The notes: generated from the sequence alone by a model not told the origin. A stretch of DNA of 49,927 bases from Clostridia bacterium (GCA_024699005.1 JAILQN010000289.1:1-49927), one strand, 5' to 3'; counted from the stretch's first letter, positions 23,892 through 33,454 are shown. Numbers and translations are program-made.

Positions 23892-26483
23892 ATGAATAAA
23901 AAAACCTTTTCCGTTATACTTTCCATCCTGCTGGCTGTGATCATCGCATCCGGCGGTATTATTATATATTCGGTTTTTCCGAAAAAACAGGATCCCGGAC
24001 TCCGGACTCCGGGATCCGGCCCCGCAGACGTCACTCAGCCTGTTGACAAGGCGGAATTCGCTCCGGCGGACAAAACCGACGCCCTGCCCGATCACATGAC
24101 GGGCTCGATCCTGAACGCCGGCGACTATCCGGCTCCCGAAGACGCCGCCGCCGTGCTTGCCGGTCTGGGCGAGCTTGCCGTGAACACGGTCGTCATCCGG
24201 GCTGCGAACGGAGAAAACGATTTCTCCGCTCTTAAGGCAGCGGCAGAGGACAAAAACGCCCGGGTGGTACTGCTTGTTGAGGCCTCCGCGATAAACGGAG
24301 CGTTTATTTCGGCGGCAAAAGCCTGCCGCCCCTCCGCGATAGCGCTCGACGGGTTTACCGATACGGCGTTTTTCGATCTTGCGGCGGAATTCCCCGCGTC
24401 CGCGATAGGCGCGTACGTGACGTCCGCCGACGACATCCCCGCCCTTGCCGAGTTTGCCATGGGCGAAGTCGACGGCAGTATGGAATCCGGAGACGCAAAA
24501 AAGATCATAGACGCCTATTCCGACAAAGTCCGGGAAACGGATACCCCCGTCTTCGCGGTGCTGCGCTGCGACAAATACTTCACTCCGGAAGACGGCTACA
24601 CCGACGATATATATGAGCAGCTGAGGTACGTTTACAACTCATCCCTCATGTCCGGCGCGGTAATGTATTCGCCGGACGAGATACTGACGAACCCGGGCGG
24701 CGAAGCCGTGTCGATCTCCGGTTATTACAACGGCTTCAACACCAGCGCCATGACGGCTCTGGACCTGACGGGCTTTGAAGTCAACGAGAACGACAATACC
24801 CTTTCGGTGAACGGAACGGGCGAGAAGAACTTCCCCGCCGCTGTGATATCGACGGCAGGGGGCGTCATGGAGCAGATGATCGGCGACGACGGCGCATTCT
24901 CCTTCACGGTCCCTCTTCGCGAAGGACGGAACACAGTTACCGTCCGTCACAAAAACGCCGTGCGGTCTTACCGTATCGACAGGGCTATAGACGTTCTGAC
25001 AGCTCACAACGCGGAGAATTCCGGCAACGGCAGAACGCTGCTGACCGCGACTGCTCTGACAGGCTCGTCAGTCTTCGCCGAATGCGGAAACAAAGTCTGG
25101 AAATTATCCGCCTGCGGCAAGGCGGACGACGCGCATACTATGTATTCCGCTGTCGCAGAGACCCCTCCCGGCGGAGAATTCGTATTCACTGCGGTCAAAA
25201 ACGGCATACAAGATACGGACGAGTGGGGCGCGGACGTAGGCGCAGCCTCGCCGTACGACGACAGAGGCATGGGCAGGACCGGGCTTATGTGTCAGATCAC
25301 CGTTCCGCAGGCGGAAGCGGCTGCCGAGGGCAGTCCGGTTGACTCATCCGACCCGCTCTGCACCCCTCAGTCGAAAGGCTCTGTCGGTTCGGTAAAAGAT
25401 ATAGTCATAAGCTCCGGAAAGCCGATGTATATCATTTCATCGGGAATGCAGGTCTACGCCAGCGATGCAGCGCTGATCGTCGGCGGCTTTGCCTCCGACG
25501 GCAAAAACATCGTCAGCTTTCACGCCGATTCCGACGGCCGCGGCAGCACGATAAGGATCAGCGCGTCCGTCCCGACTTTCACCAAGGTCGAAGTCGCCCC
25601 TCAGGAATACCATACCGACAGACATGGCAGGAACTACGCAGTAAACAGCTTTTCGCCCGAATATATGGACGTCGCGTTTTACGACGTGACCGGTTTTGTC
25701 GGCACAAGTTATTCCGAGACTGGCGCCGGCGGTCTGATCAGTTCGGTACGATGGCTGACGCCCGGGGACGACGGACGGCTCGTATTGAGACTGGATCTCC
25801 GGGAAGGGGAAAAATTCGGCGGTTATTCGCTGACAGTTGACGAAACGCGCTCGGAATATATCCTTAAAGTATTCCGGACTCCCGGCGCGCTCTCCGGCGC
25901 AGTGATAATGCTCGACCCGGGGCACGGCGGATATTCGAGCACAGGAGCGGCGTGGGGCGACAGATCGGAAAAAACCGCTGTCCTTGCAATGGCTCTTGAA
26001 CTGAAAGGACTTCTGGAAGCACGCGGCGCAACGGTCATAATGACGCGCGAGGTCGACAGGGAACTCAGTCTGGAAGCAAGGACCGCGCTGGAAAGACGGA
26101 TCTGCCCGGACGCGTTCCTGAGCATCCACTGCGACGGCGCGGACGACAAGTCCGCCCGCGGGGCGACCGCATACTATTACAGGAGCTGGTCCATGCCGCT
26201 TGCCGCCGCGGTCAACGCGGAGCTGAACGATCTGTACTCGACGGAGTTCTATCCGAAAGGATATACCGCCTCACAGCCGGAGTATTATCCGTTCATGGTG
26301 GCCCGTGTGGAGGAGTGCCCGTCGATCCTTGTTGAGACCGGTTTTATCACGAACGAGGGCGATATGAAAAATCTGACCTCGAAAGAAGGTCAGAATAAGA
26401 TAGCGACTGCGATCGCCGACGCGCTGGGATACTATTTCGCAGGAAATCCGGCGGTTAACGAAGGGAATTATATCACACCCTGA
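23892..26483 (+). CDS. Exported N-acetylmuramoyl-L-alanine amidase (Amidase_3), multidomain
   Basis: The 863-residue protein has an N-terminal signal anchor (about 6-28) and an alpha/beta region (about 55-235) that looks like a degenerate TIM barrel. Beta-rich Ig-like stretches follow, then a C-terminal Amidase_3 domain (about 671-850). The zinc site is visible as DPGHGG, the Glu in DRSEKTAVL and the His in SIHCDG; the catalytic Glu is in LVETGFITN. Such enzymes cut the amide bond between MurNAc and the stem peptide. The N-terminal barrel-like part is reminiscent of the protein encoded at 19241, suggesting that the two envelope proteins are related. It has no ribosome site and is the last gene of the run. 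Confidence 0.9.
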   Translation: MNKKTFSVILSILLAVIIASGGIIIYSVFPKKQDPGLRTPGSGPADVTQPVDKAEFAPADKTDALPDHMTGSILNAGDYPAPEDAAAVLAGLGELAVNTVVIRAANGENDFSALKAAAEDKNARVVLLVEASAINGAFISAAKACRPSAIALDGFTDTAFFDLAAEFPASAIGAYVTSADDIPALAEFAMGEVDGSMESGDAKKIIDAYSDKVRETDTPVFAVLRCDKYFTPEDGYTDDIYEQLRYVYNSSLMSGAVMYSPDEILTNPGGEAVSISGYYNGFNTSAMTALDLTGFEVNENDNTLSVNGTGEKNFPAAVISTAGGVMEQMIGDDGAFSFTVPLREGRNTVTVRHKNAVRSYRIDRAIDVLTAHNAENSGNGRTLLTATALTGSSVFAECGNKVWKLSACGKADDAHTMYSAVAETPPGGEFVFTAVKNGIQDTDEWGADVGAASPYDDRGMGRTGLMCQITVPQAEAAAEGSPVDSSDPLCTPQSKGSVGSVKDIVISSGKPMYIISSGMQVYASDAALIVGGFASDGKNIVSFHADSDGRGSTIRISASVPTFTKVEVAPQEYHTDRHGRNYAVNSFSPEYMDVAFYDVTGFVGTSYSETGAGGLISSVRWLTPGDDGRLVLRLDLREGEKFGGYSLTVDETRSEYILKVFRTPGALSGAVIMLDPGHGGYSSTGAAWGDRSEKTAVLAMALELKGLLEARGATVIMTREVDRELSLEARTALERRICPDAFLSIHCDGADDKSARGATAYYYRSWSMPLAAAVNAELNDLYSTEFYPKGYTASQPEYYPFMVARVEECPSILVETGFITNEGDMKNLTSKEGQNKIATAIADALGYYFAGNPAVNEGNYITP

Positions 26484-26558
26484 TTTGATACGTAAACCTT
26501 ATATTTCCGGGCATCTTCTCTTATAGGAACAATAAAACGCAAAAAATAAAAATAATAC

Positions 26559-26587
26559 TTGATTTTTGTATTGCGCTTGTGTATAAT
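26559..26587 (+). promoter_or_regulatory. tRNA-Val promoter
   Basis: TTGATT (26559-26564), 17 bases, then consensus TATAAT (26582-26587), 19 bases before the first base of the tRNA. Confidence 0.85.
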
Positions 26588-26606
26588 GCTTTTTGTCAAC
26601 TGACAC

Positions 26607-26682
26607 GGACGCTTGGCTCAGCTGGAAGAGCATTCGCTTGACGTGCGAAGGGTCAGCGGTTCGAATCCGTTAGCGTCCACCA
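26607..26682 (+). tRNA. tRNA-Val (anticodon GAC)
   Basis: The 76-base cloverleaf has acceptor arms GGACGCT and AGCGTCC, a D arm with GGCTCAGCTGG, an anticodon loop TTGACGT giving GAC, and a TTCGAATCC T loop region. Discriminator A and a genomically encoded CCA follow. Anticodon GAC reads GUC and GUU valine codons. Confidence 0.96.
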
Positions 26683-26686
26683 GAAA

Positions 26687-26725
26687 AGGGTTGCTATTTT
26701 GACAAAAGTAGCAACCCTGTTTTTT
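26687..26725 (+). terminator. Rho-independent terminator after tRNA-Val
   Basis: Stem AGGGTTGCTA / TAGCAACCCT (26687-26696 and 26709-26718) with a 12-base loop, followed by a run of six T. Confidence 0.9.
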
Positions 26726-26774
26726 AATTAAAAGAATTATTACTGTCGTTTCCCACTCACAAGGAGGGTAATCC

Positions 26775-27779
26775 ATGCGACCGCTTGTTTATGAAGGCAA
26801 CGAGCCATATGTTTTTATCAGCTATGCCCATAAAGATACAGAAATGGTATTTCAGGTTGTGGAAGAACTTCAGCAGCAAGGAATACGTATCTGGTACGAC
26901 GAGGGGATCACTCCGGGCAGCGAATGGCCTGAAAATGTCGCAACACATCTCTATAACGCAGGGATGGTCATAGCGTTTATTACTCCACGATCAATGGAAT
27001 CGGAAAACTGCCGCCGCGAAATCAATTTTGCCCTGTCAAAGAAAAAGCCGTTCCTTTCGGTCGTTCTTGAAGAAACAAGGATGTCCATAGGTATGGAGAT
27101 GCAGCTCTCTGCCAGGCAGAGTATTCTCCGCTATAACTACACAACCTGGAAGACATTTATCGACAAGATCCTTAATTGTCCGGATTTGGTTCCCTGCTGC
27201 GAGTCTGCTCACGAATCGGACAACAATGGCAAACCGGATGTGACTTCAACGAAAATCATAAACGATCTGTTGACCGAAGAAGAGCGGGAATTTGAAATAA
27301 TGAAGATTCTATACGAAGCAGCTTCTTTTGAGGTGAAAAATGACTACATTTCGGAGCTTGCGTGTCTAATTAAAGGCATAAAGATTGCCCCGGATAATGC
27401 TACGCTTTTGGTTAGAATAGGACGAGCGTACCGAAGGCTGGGCTTTCCTTCGCGTGCTCTGGAGTATTATGAAAAGGCAAAAGCGGCAAGTCCAGAAGAC
27501 CCCACCATCTACGCTAATATAGCGGCAGCCTACATGGCATCTGGGCTGTACGAAAAAGCTAAGCCTTTATTTCTGCATGGTCTTGCTCTGTACGAAAAAA
27601 ACCCTATCGGTACTTCACAAAGCGATATCGCCACGTTGAATGGGAATTACGCATTATGTTTAGGAATAACGGGAGATTTGAGTTCGGCGAAAAAGCATCT
27701 CAGGAAAGCGAAAGAACTGGGATACAGTCAAAGTTCCATTGATAGTATATGCAAAAGACTGAACATTTCGTTCAATTAA
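26775..27779 (+). CDS. TIR domain protein with C-terminal TPR repeats
   Basis: The 334-residue soluble protein has a TIR domain at residues 10-135: YVFISYAHKD, then RIWYDEGITPGSEW, VIAFITPRSM and ENCRREINFAL. Glu82 in CRREIN sits where TIR NADases carry their catalytic glutamate. Residues about 190-320 contain TPR-like helix pairs (LVRIGRAYRRLGFPSRALEYYEKA; IYANIAAAYMASGLYEKAKPLF). Bacterial TIR proteins may hydrolyse NAD+ in phage defence or act in signalling. No sensor or partner gene is adjacent, so defence is only a possibility. AAGGAGGG precedes the ATG. Codon third positions are visibly more AT-rich than in flanking genes, and the gene sits just after tRNA-Val, both hints of transfer. 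Confidence 0.87.
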   Translation: MRPLVYEGNEPYVFISYAHKDTEMVFQVVEELQQQGIRIWYDEGITPGSEWPENVATHLYNAGMVIAFITPRSMESENCRREINFALSKKKPFLSVVLEETRMSIGMEMQLSARQSILRYNYTTWKTFIDKILNCPDLVPCCESAHESDNNGKPDVTSTKIINDLLTEEEREFEIMKILYEAASFEVKNDYISELACLIKGIKIAPDNATLLVRIGRAYRRLGFPSRALEYYEKAKAASPEDPTIYANIAAAYMASGLYEKAKPLFLHGLALYEKNPIGTSQSDIATLNGNYALCLGITGDLSSAKKHLRKAKELGYSQSSIDSICKRLNISFN

Positions 27780-28050
27780 GAAGGAATCCTGGTTTTTCTA
27801 ATTCTCAAAGAATAATCTGACCAATCTATCTACTGTAGAATGTCAATTTTCCCATGTGATGTGATATTTTGTCAACATAATACCTTTTTCAAGAATCACC
27901 TCCGTTACGTTTTACAGCCAATATGTAAGAGTTTTCTCAAAAAAACGTTGTGATCAGCGGTGAATTATGGCTGCGCCAGCTAAGCGCAAACCCAGATCCA
28001 TCGGCTGATTTTTTTATTTCGTTCTTCACGGATTCCGTGTAAAAGAAACC

Positions 28051-28186
28051 GTATGCCGGTACCGCGCATACCTACACGCGCGTTGTGCCCGCTGACTGAA
28101 CACCATTCCATTTTTTTGCTTTGCTGAAATTGCTCTTTTTATTTGGCAAGCTCGACGCGCGTGTGGGCACGCGTGGTACCAATGCG
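28051..28186. repeat. GC-rich imperfect inverted repeat upstream of the PHP gene
   Basis: The left arm 28051-28085 (with GGTACCGCGC and ACACGCGCGTTG) pairs imperfectly with the right arm 28153-28186 (CGACGCGCGTGTG and GTGGTACCAATGCG), leaving a T-rich centre of about 67 bases. Outside it, TTCACGGATTCCGTGTAA (28026-28043) and TTACACGGAAACCGTGAA (28246-28263 area) are also near-complementary and are each palindromic. This could be a small mobile element or a structured RNA. Confidence 0.5.
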
Positions 28187-28336
28187 GCCGATATGTTTTA
28201 TCAGACAATCTTATCAGCAATCATCGCATTTCGATGGACACATTACACGGAAACCGTGAAATTCCTTTTATTTCTGAGTTCTTTACAGCTCCTTTTTCTT
28301 ATGTCTCATATACGGACAAAATAGTATCGAAAAAAC

Positions 28337-28365
28337 TTGAATTGCCTCATCTGCTTTGCTATAAT
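28337..28365 (+). promoter_or_regulatory. Promoter of the PHP-lipoprotein pair
   Basis: TTGAAT (28337-28342), 17 bases, consensus TATAAT (28360-28365). The predicted transcript starts about 30 bases before the GTG at 28402. Confidence 0.8.
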
Positions 28366-28401
28366 GTGCCACGGACAAACATCAAAAAGGAGGTCCGTAC
28401 C

Positions 28402-29070
28402 GTGAAATACCTTTACGAAACGCATTTCCACACAGACGAGGTCAGTCCCTGCGGCAAAGTGCCGGCCGAACAGGGCGTCGCCATGTACCGGGCGGCGGGT
28501 TATTCCGGGATCATGGTCACCGACCATTTTTCCACCGAATATATGCAGGAGGACTACCCCGGAGCGGACTGGCGGGAAAAGATGGATTATTACCTGAGAG
28601 GCTATCATCTCGCTCTTGAATGCGCGGACGACGATTTCGCCGTGATCCTGGGCATGGAACTGCGTTTGCCGCAGAACGGAAACGACTATCTGCTGTTCGG
28701 TGTCACGGAGGAATGGCTGTACGGCCATGAATGGTTCTGCGAAACCGATATAAAAAGTTTCAAGGCTCTTGCCGACAGCGACGGGATAACGATAGTCCAG
28801 GCTCACCCGTTCAGAAAAAACATGACGATCGTCGAAGCCCGTTATCTGCACGGCATGGAGGTCTTCAACGGCAACAGACGTCACGATTCGGCAAACCGGG
28901 TCGCCCGGGAGTGGGCAAAGTCCCACGAAATTCTGATGACCTCCGGGTCCGACTTCCACCAGCCGGAGGATATGGCGCGCGGCGGCATCTTCCTTGACCG
29001 CAGGGTCACAAATGCCCGCGAGCTTCGCACCGAGCTTCTGAAGGGCGATTATTCACTGAAGGAGACATGA
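28402..29070 (+). CDS. PHP-domain metal-dependent phosphoesterase
   Basis: The 222-residue protein is built on the PHP fold. The first metal motif is ETHFHTDEVSPCG (residues 6-18), followed by GIMVTDHF, GMELRLP, IVQAHPFR and a terminal GSDFHQPED. These His, Asp and Glu residues normally hold two or three metal ions. Stand-alone PHP proteins hydrolyse phosphoesters such as nucleotides or short RNA; the substrate here is unknown. I chose GTG 28402 because AAGGAGG lies 8 bases upstream; the frame is open back to an ATG at 28234, but that extension precedes the promoter. The downstream lipoprotein gene overlaps or abuts its stop. Confidence 0.88.
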   Translation: MKYLYETHFHTDEVSPCGKVPAEQGVAMYRAAGYSGIMVTDHFSTEYMQEDYPGADWREKMDYYLRGYHLALECADDDFAVILGMELRLPQNGNDYLLFGVTEEWLYGHEWFCETDIKSFKALADSDGITIVQAHPFRKNMTIVEARYLHGMEVFNGNRRHDSANRVAREWAKSHEILMTSGSDFHQPEDMARGGIFLDRRVTNARELRTELLKGDYSLKET

Positions 29071-29072
29071 TC

Positions 29073-29939
29073 ATGAAAAAGACAAAGATCATTATCATCT
29101 GCGCCGTTCTGACTGCGCTCATCATTTCTTTAGCCGCCTGCGGCAAGGACGCTCCCGGCGAAGGTACGACCGAGGACGCTTCCGCATACATATCCTCTTC
29201 TGACGCCGTACCCGCTTCCGATACGGCAGATACGCCCGTACCGGCTTCCGACACGACCGAAGCGGCCGCACCGAAACTCGATCCTGCCGAGATAACACTG
29301 AACATCAACCCGATAACAGCCGCCGACGAAGCGCAGGCTTATTATGAAACGGTCGTTCACGGTGACGATAAGAACGCTCTTGACAAAGAAACCTCAAAAA
29401 CCGGTATGTTCTGTATACTTCGCGACCAGTTCAACGAGCGCGACCGCTATTACGTCTGGGGCTACGGCAACAGCGAACGTTCCGCCGACTGGCAGTGGGA
29501 GTTCAACCCGAAAAACGTCTCCGGTCTGCCTGCTCAGGGCAGTATCATCACCGTTACGGGAAAGCTCGTGAATTCGGACGACGCCCTTGACCGCATCTGG
29601 ATAAACGACGCGGAGATCGAAGTGAAAACAAACCGCACTCCCGACGCCGCATACGACGTGGACTGCCGCTTTATGGGCAGCACCCTCGAACGCGTGCAGG
29701 TGCAGAACATAAACCTCTTTGCGGAATACTTCGAGGGCAAAACGGTAGCCGTTTACGGACGCGCCGTTTCCACAGGATCGATCCGCAACCCCTACGACGG
29801 AGATGCGGAGTCTATAATCGAATGGTCCATGGAATTTGTTTCGGAATACAAAAACCCGGAGGAGGGAACTCTCATCCTCCTCACGGGAACTGCTGCCGAC
29901 GGGCATATTGAAGACGGCGTGGTGAGTATTCTTAACTGA
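29073..29939 (+). CDS. Lipoprotein of unknown function with OB-fold-like region
   Basis: The 288-residue protein starts with a lipoprotein signal ending in LAAC (Cys23), so it is lipid-anchored outside the membrane. A Ser/Thr/Asp/Pro-rich linker follows (about 28-70). The rest contains two short beta-rich stretches, IITVTGKLVNSDD and KTVAVYGRAVSTGSI, that look like OB-fold strands. I do not recognise a defined family. ATG 29073 has GGAG 8 bases upstream, whereas the in-frame ATG at 29067 is only 2 bases from it, so the former is preferred. It is co-directional with the PHP gene and separated from it by 2 bases. Confidence 0.75.
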   Translation: MKKTKIIIICAVLTALIISLAACGKDAPGEGTTEDASAYISSSDAVPASDTADTPVPASDTTEAAAPKLDPAEITLNINPITAADEAQAYYETVVHGDDKNALDKETSKTGMFCILRDQFNERDRYYVWGYGNSERSADWQWEFNPKNVSGLPAQGSIITVTGKLVNSDDALDRIWINDAEIEVKTNRTPDAAYDVDCRFMGSTLERVQVQNINLFAEYFEGKTVAVYGRAVSTGSIRNPYDGDAESIIEWSMEFVSEYKNPEEGTLILLTGTAADGHIEDGVVSILN

Positions 29940-29949
29940 ACGGAACATT

Positions 29950-30157
<208 letters not shown>

Positions 30158-30158
<1 letters not shown>

Positions 30159-32188
30159 TACGCGTCATAGAGCTTCATAAGCTCGTCTATCTTCCGCCTG
30201 AGGGCGGAGTGTTCCGGCGCCGAAAGGTCCGGATCGGCATCTATTATCTCCCTCGCATTGCGCTGTGCCACCGCGAGGGCTTTTGTATCCGTCAGCAGGT
30301 CCGCGATCTTCAGTTCCGGCAGGCCGTGCTGCTGCGCTCCCAGGAACTGTCCCGGGCCGCGTTCCCTCAGATCGGCTCTCGCGATCTCAAAGCCGTCGTT
30401 CGTACGGCACATCGTCTGCATCCTGCCGACCGCCTGTTTGTTCTGCGCGTCGGTCATAAGTATACAGTCGGAGCGGTATCTGCCTCTGCCTATCCTGCCG
30501 CGCAGCTGATGCAGCTGCGACAGGCCGAACCTGTCCGCGTTCTCTATAAGCATTATCGCGGCGTTGGGCACGTCTATGCCAACCTCCACAACGGTCGTAG
30601 CCACAAGAAGCTGCGTCTCGTTCTTCGCAAAGGAACGCATGACCTCGTCTTTCTGCTGCGGCTTCAGTTTGCCGTGCAGAATGCCCACTTTGAAATCCGG
30701 GAAACGCTGTTCAAGCTCCTGCCAGCGCGTTTCAACAGGCACAAGGTCGGAGTTCTCATCCTCGTCCACACGCGGGCAGATGACGTACCCCTGCCGCCCT
30801 GCGCGCAGGAATTTCTCGATATAGGCATATACCCGCCCGCGGTAGGACGTATTCACCCAGTAGGTCCGGACGCCGACCCTTCCGGCGGGGAGCTCGTCTA
30901 TAACGGACACGTCCATATCGCCGTACATTATCATACCCATGGTGCGCGGGATCGGTGTCGCAGACATGAACAGAACGTGCGGCAGCTCACCTTTTTCCGC
31001 AAGCGCCGCGCGCTGACGCACGCCGAACCTGTGCTGCTCGTCTGTGATGAACAGCGCCGGTCGTCTGAATCCCACGTCCGGGGTGATGACCGCGTGAGTC
31101 CCCACAACAAGATCGGTCCCGCCGTCGATCAGGCTTTGTTTTATCTTCTTTTTCTGCGCCGCCGGCACGCTGCCGGTTAGCAGGGCGATGTTTATCCTGT
31201 CTCCGAACAGCCGGCTCAGACCGTCGGCGTGCTGCTCCGCGAGTATCTCGGTCGGCGCCATCAGCGCCGCCTGAAATCCGTTTCGGACACATGCGTAGAT
31301 AAGCGCGGCGGCGACGGTGGTCTTGCCGGATCCCACGTCACCCTGCAGCAGTCTTCTCATCGGCGCGCCGCCGGACATATCCGCCGCACACTCACTTATG
31401 CATCTGAGCTGAGCTCCGGTCGGACGATACGGCAGCAGAGACAGGAATTCATCCTCATAACCGGCGCAGTCGATCCTGACCGTGGATGCTGTCCTGTCTG
31501 CGTTTCTGAGCCGGAACAGCCCCAGCTGCAGGGTCAGAAGTTCTTCGAATATCAGCCTCTGCCTGGCTTTGCGCATGCCGAGTTCGTCCGCCGGGTCGTG
31601 TATGTTCTTTACCGCGTCGGCCAGGGAATACAGGTCGTATTTTTTGATGATATCCCCGGGCAGGGTCTCCTCTATCAGCTCACCGACCTGTTCAAAAGCC
31701 GCGCGGAAGGTCTTGAGTATCTTGGGTGAGCCCAGTCCCGCAGTCATTCTGTATACGGGACGCAGCCCTTCTTCGCCGTCCCGCGTATGAGCGGGCGACA
31801 CAAGCTGCAGTCCGCCCATCGGGTCGGGCGTCATCTTGCCGTAGAACAGATAGGTCCCGCCCTCTTCAAACGCTTTTTCCACGTACTTGTTATTGAAGAA
31901 AATAAGATTACACAGCCCGCTGCCGTCCGTGATCAGCGTCCTGTACATCAGTATCCCGCTCGCGGTGTACTGACGTCTCAGCGGCTCCGTCAGGGTTCCC
32001 CGGAAACACGCCGGCTCGTCATGCGGCGCGTCGGCGAACGACACGGGATTGCTCCAGTCCTCGTATCTGCGCGGATAATAGAAAATCAAGTCCCCGACGG
32101 TGTCTATGCCCAGCTTCAGGAACTTCTTTTTAAGTACGTCTCCGACGCCCTTCACATAGCGGACGTCGGAGTCAAGCGTTAACTTCAT
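30158..32188 (-). CDS. recG: ATP-dependent DNA helicase RecG
   Basis: RecG remodels stalled replication forks and Holliday junctions. The 676-residue protein has the wedge/OB domain at the N-terminus (VKGVGDVLKKKFLKLGI). Helicase motifs follow: QGDVGSGKTTVAAAL (motif I), MAPTEILAEQHAD (Ia), DEQHRFGVRQR (II), FMSATPIPRTMGM (III), LVATTVVEVGIDVPNA (V) and QLHQLRGRIGRGR (VI). Length matches the family. Its ATG overlaps the stop of the sigma-like gene by 4 bases (ATGA), indicating co-translation. Confidence 0.97.
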
Positions 32189-33438
32189 GAATCAATATCC
32201 GGATCTTCTCCCGGCTCGAGATCGTCTTCGGGGGCCGCGGTGGTTTCCGGCGCCGGAGCGTTCGTCTCCGGGGCTTCGGTTGGCGCCGGCGCGGATGTTG
32301 TGGTTTCCGGAGCGGCTGTAGCAGGCGGCACGATCGTTACCACGGGAATGGTGGTCGGCTCCGTGGGCTGCGGAACCAAAGTCACCTCTGAAGTGGTCAT
32401 CTCGGTGGTGGTCACGGCGGTCGGCTCCGTCTCCGGCTCCCGCGTAGTTACGACAACGGTGACCAGAGTCGTGGTTTCCGGGGCACCGGTATTGATCTCT
32501 CCCTGTTTGCCCGGATTGCCGCTGCGCACGGCGAAAAAGATTATCATGCCTGCGGCGGCTACCACAAGCAGCGCAACCAAAACGATGATCGCCTTCATAC
32601 CGCCGGACATGCCCTGTCTGCCGTCGTCGATCCTGCCCGTGGCGTAAGGGTTGTCCACGTCGGATGTGGTGATGCTGATCCTGCGGGTCTCGTCGCTGTC
32701 ATAATACTCATCCGAGCTTACCAGATTTATGCCGGTACGCTGAGCCACCCTCCGGGATACATTTTCCGGCACGACTATACTCTTCGCCATAGTGGAGAGT
32801 ACCTGCGGCAGGCAAAGCACGAAACCGTTCACGCCGTAATTCATCTCGGAGTATTTATGTTCTTCGGTGATAAGGGTCGTGCGCAGCTTTGCAAGCATAT
32901 CCCGCACCTGAGCAGGGGTCACGCGTTCGACCGAGGCAATCGAGTCGATATCCAGGCCGCCGAGATAGTAGAGCATCATAACCGAGCGAAGCCTGAGCGG
33001 CAGATCGGATATAACACTGTCCACGATCTGCATCAGGGTGACATCCACGTTCACACCGCCCGGATATTTGGCGGCTTCCGCCTTATCTCCGGCTATCAGC
33101 TGTTCTATATTGTCTCCTATACCCGGCACTATCAGCAGTTCGCTTTCATGCAGTTCCCTGTCGATGGAAGTCATACGCGCTTCGGATCGCGTCACCGCCA
33201 CAGAATAGACCCACTTGTCGAAAGCGGCGGGATTGTTGAACGACTGGATATGGGTATAGATATATCCGAAAATATCGGCTGCCGCGGTCTCCGCGGCGGT
33301 CTTGCTGTCCAGCTCCTTGCTGGCAATAAAGAAGACGTCCTTCTCATACATGGCGTAAAGGTCGGCAAAGCTGTCGCGCATGCCGCTCTTTATGCCGCGC
33401 AGGATATCGGATATCCTGTTATATTCGCTGCCGGTCAT
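32185..33438 (-). CDS. Sigma-70-like (ECF-type) protein with transmembrane segment and Pro/Thr-rich tail
   Basis: The 417-residue protein has an N-terminal sigma region-2-like part (residues 10-90: DSFADLYAMYEKDVFFIASKE, FDKWVYSVAVTRSEAR). A region-4-like helix-turn-helix follows (134-190: VISDLPLRLRSVMMLYYLGGLDIDSIASV, TPAQVRDMLAKL). After about 90 linking residues come a transmembrane helix (282-304) and an exported tail of 113 residues rich in Thr, Pro and Glu. ECF sigma factors normally end after region 4, so this looks like a membrane-tethered variant that could combine sensor and regulator. ATG 33438 is chosen because GGAG is 8 bases upstream; the GTG at 33447 overlaps that site. recG follows with a 4-base overlap. 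Confidence 0.8.
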   Translation of the reverse strand: MTGSEYNRISDILRGIKSGMRDSFADLYAMYEKDVFFIASKELDSKTAAETAAADIFGYIYTHIQSFNNPAAFDKWVYSVAVTRSEARMTSIDRELHESELLIVPGIGDNIEQLIAGDKAEAAKYPGGVNVDVTLMQIVDSVISDLPLRLRSVMMLYYLGGLDIDSIASVERVTPAQVRDMLAKLRTTLITEEHKYSEMNYGVNGFVLCLPQVLSTMAKSIVVPENVSRRVAQRTGINLVSSDEYYDSDETRRISITTSDVDNPYATGRIDDGRQGMSGGMKAIIVLVALLVVAAAGMIIFFAVRSGNPGKQGEINTGAPETTTLVTVVVTTREPETEPTAVTTTEMTTSEVTLVPQPTEPTTIPVVTIVPPATAAPETTTSAPAPTEAPETNAPAPETTAAPEDDLEPGEDPDIDS

Positions 33439-33454
33439 GTTTTTCACTCCGTAG

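Larger units (their letters stand above)
27780..28401. other. AT-rich intergenic region between TIR-TPR and PHP genes
   Basis: The first 150 bases are AT-rich with no recognisable signal. A possible terminator follows, where ATCAGC (27955 area) could pair with GCTGAT before a seven-T run (28005 area), but the loop is long. A complex set of GC-rich inverted repeats occupies about 28021-28266, then the PHP promoter. Two small frames (28026-28220 minus; the 5' extension of the PHP frame from 28234) lack ribosome sites and are not called. Confidence 0.55.

Noticed and set aside
26607..28400. Genomic island with attachment sites at tRNA-Val
   Set aside because: I found no second copy of the tRNA-Val 3' end downstream and no integrase, so only the weaker claim of a foreign-looking gene is kept.
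28234..28401. N-terminal extension of the PHP protein to ATG 28234
   Set aside because: The promoter at 28337-28365 lies within it, and GTG 28402 has a strong AAGGAGG site at the right distance.
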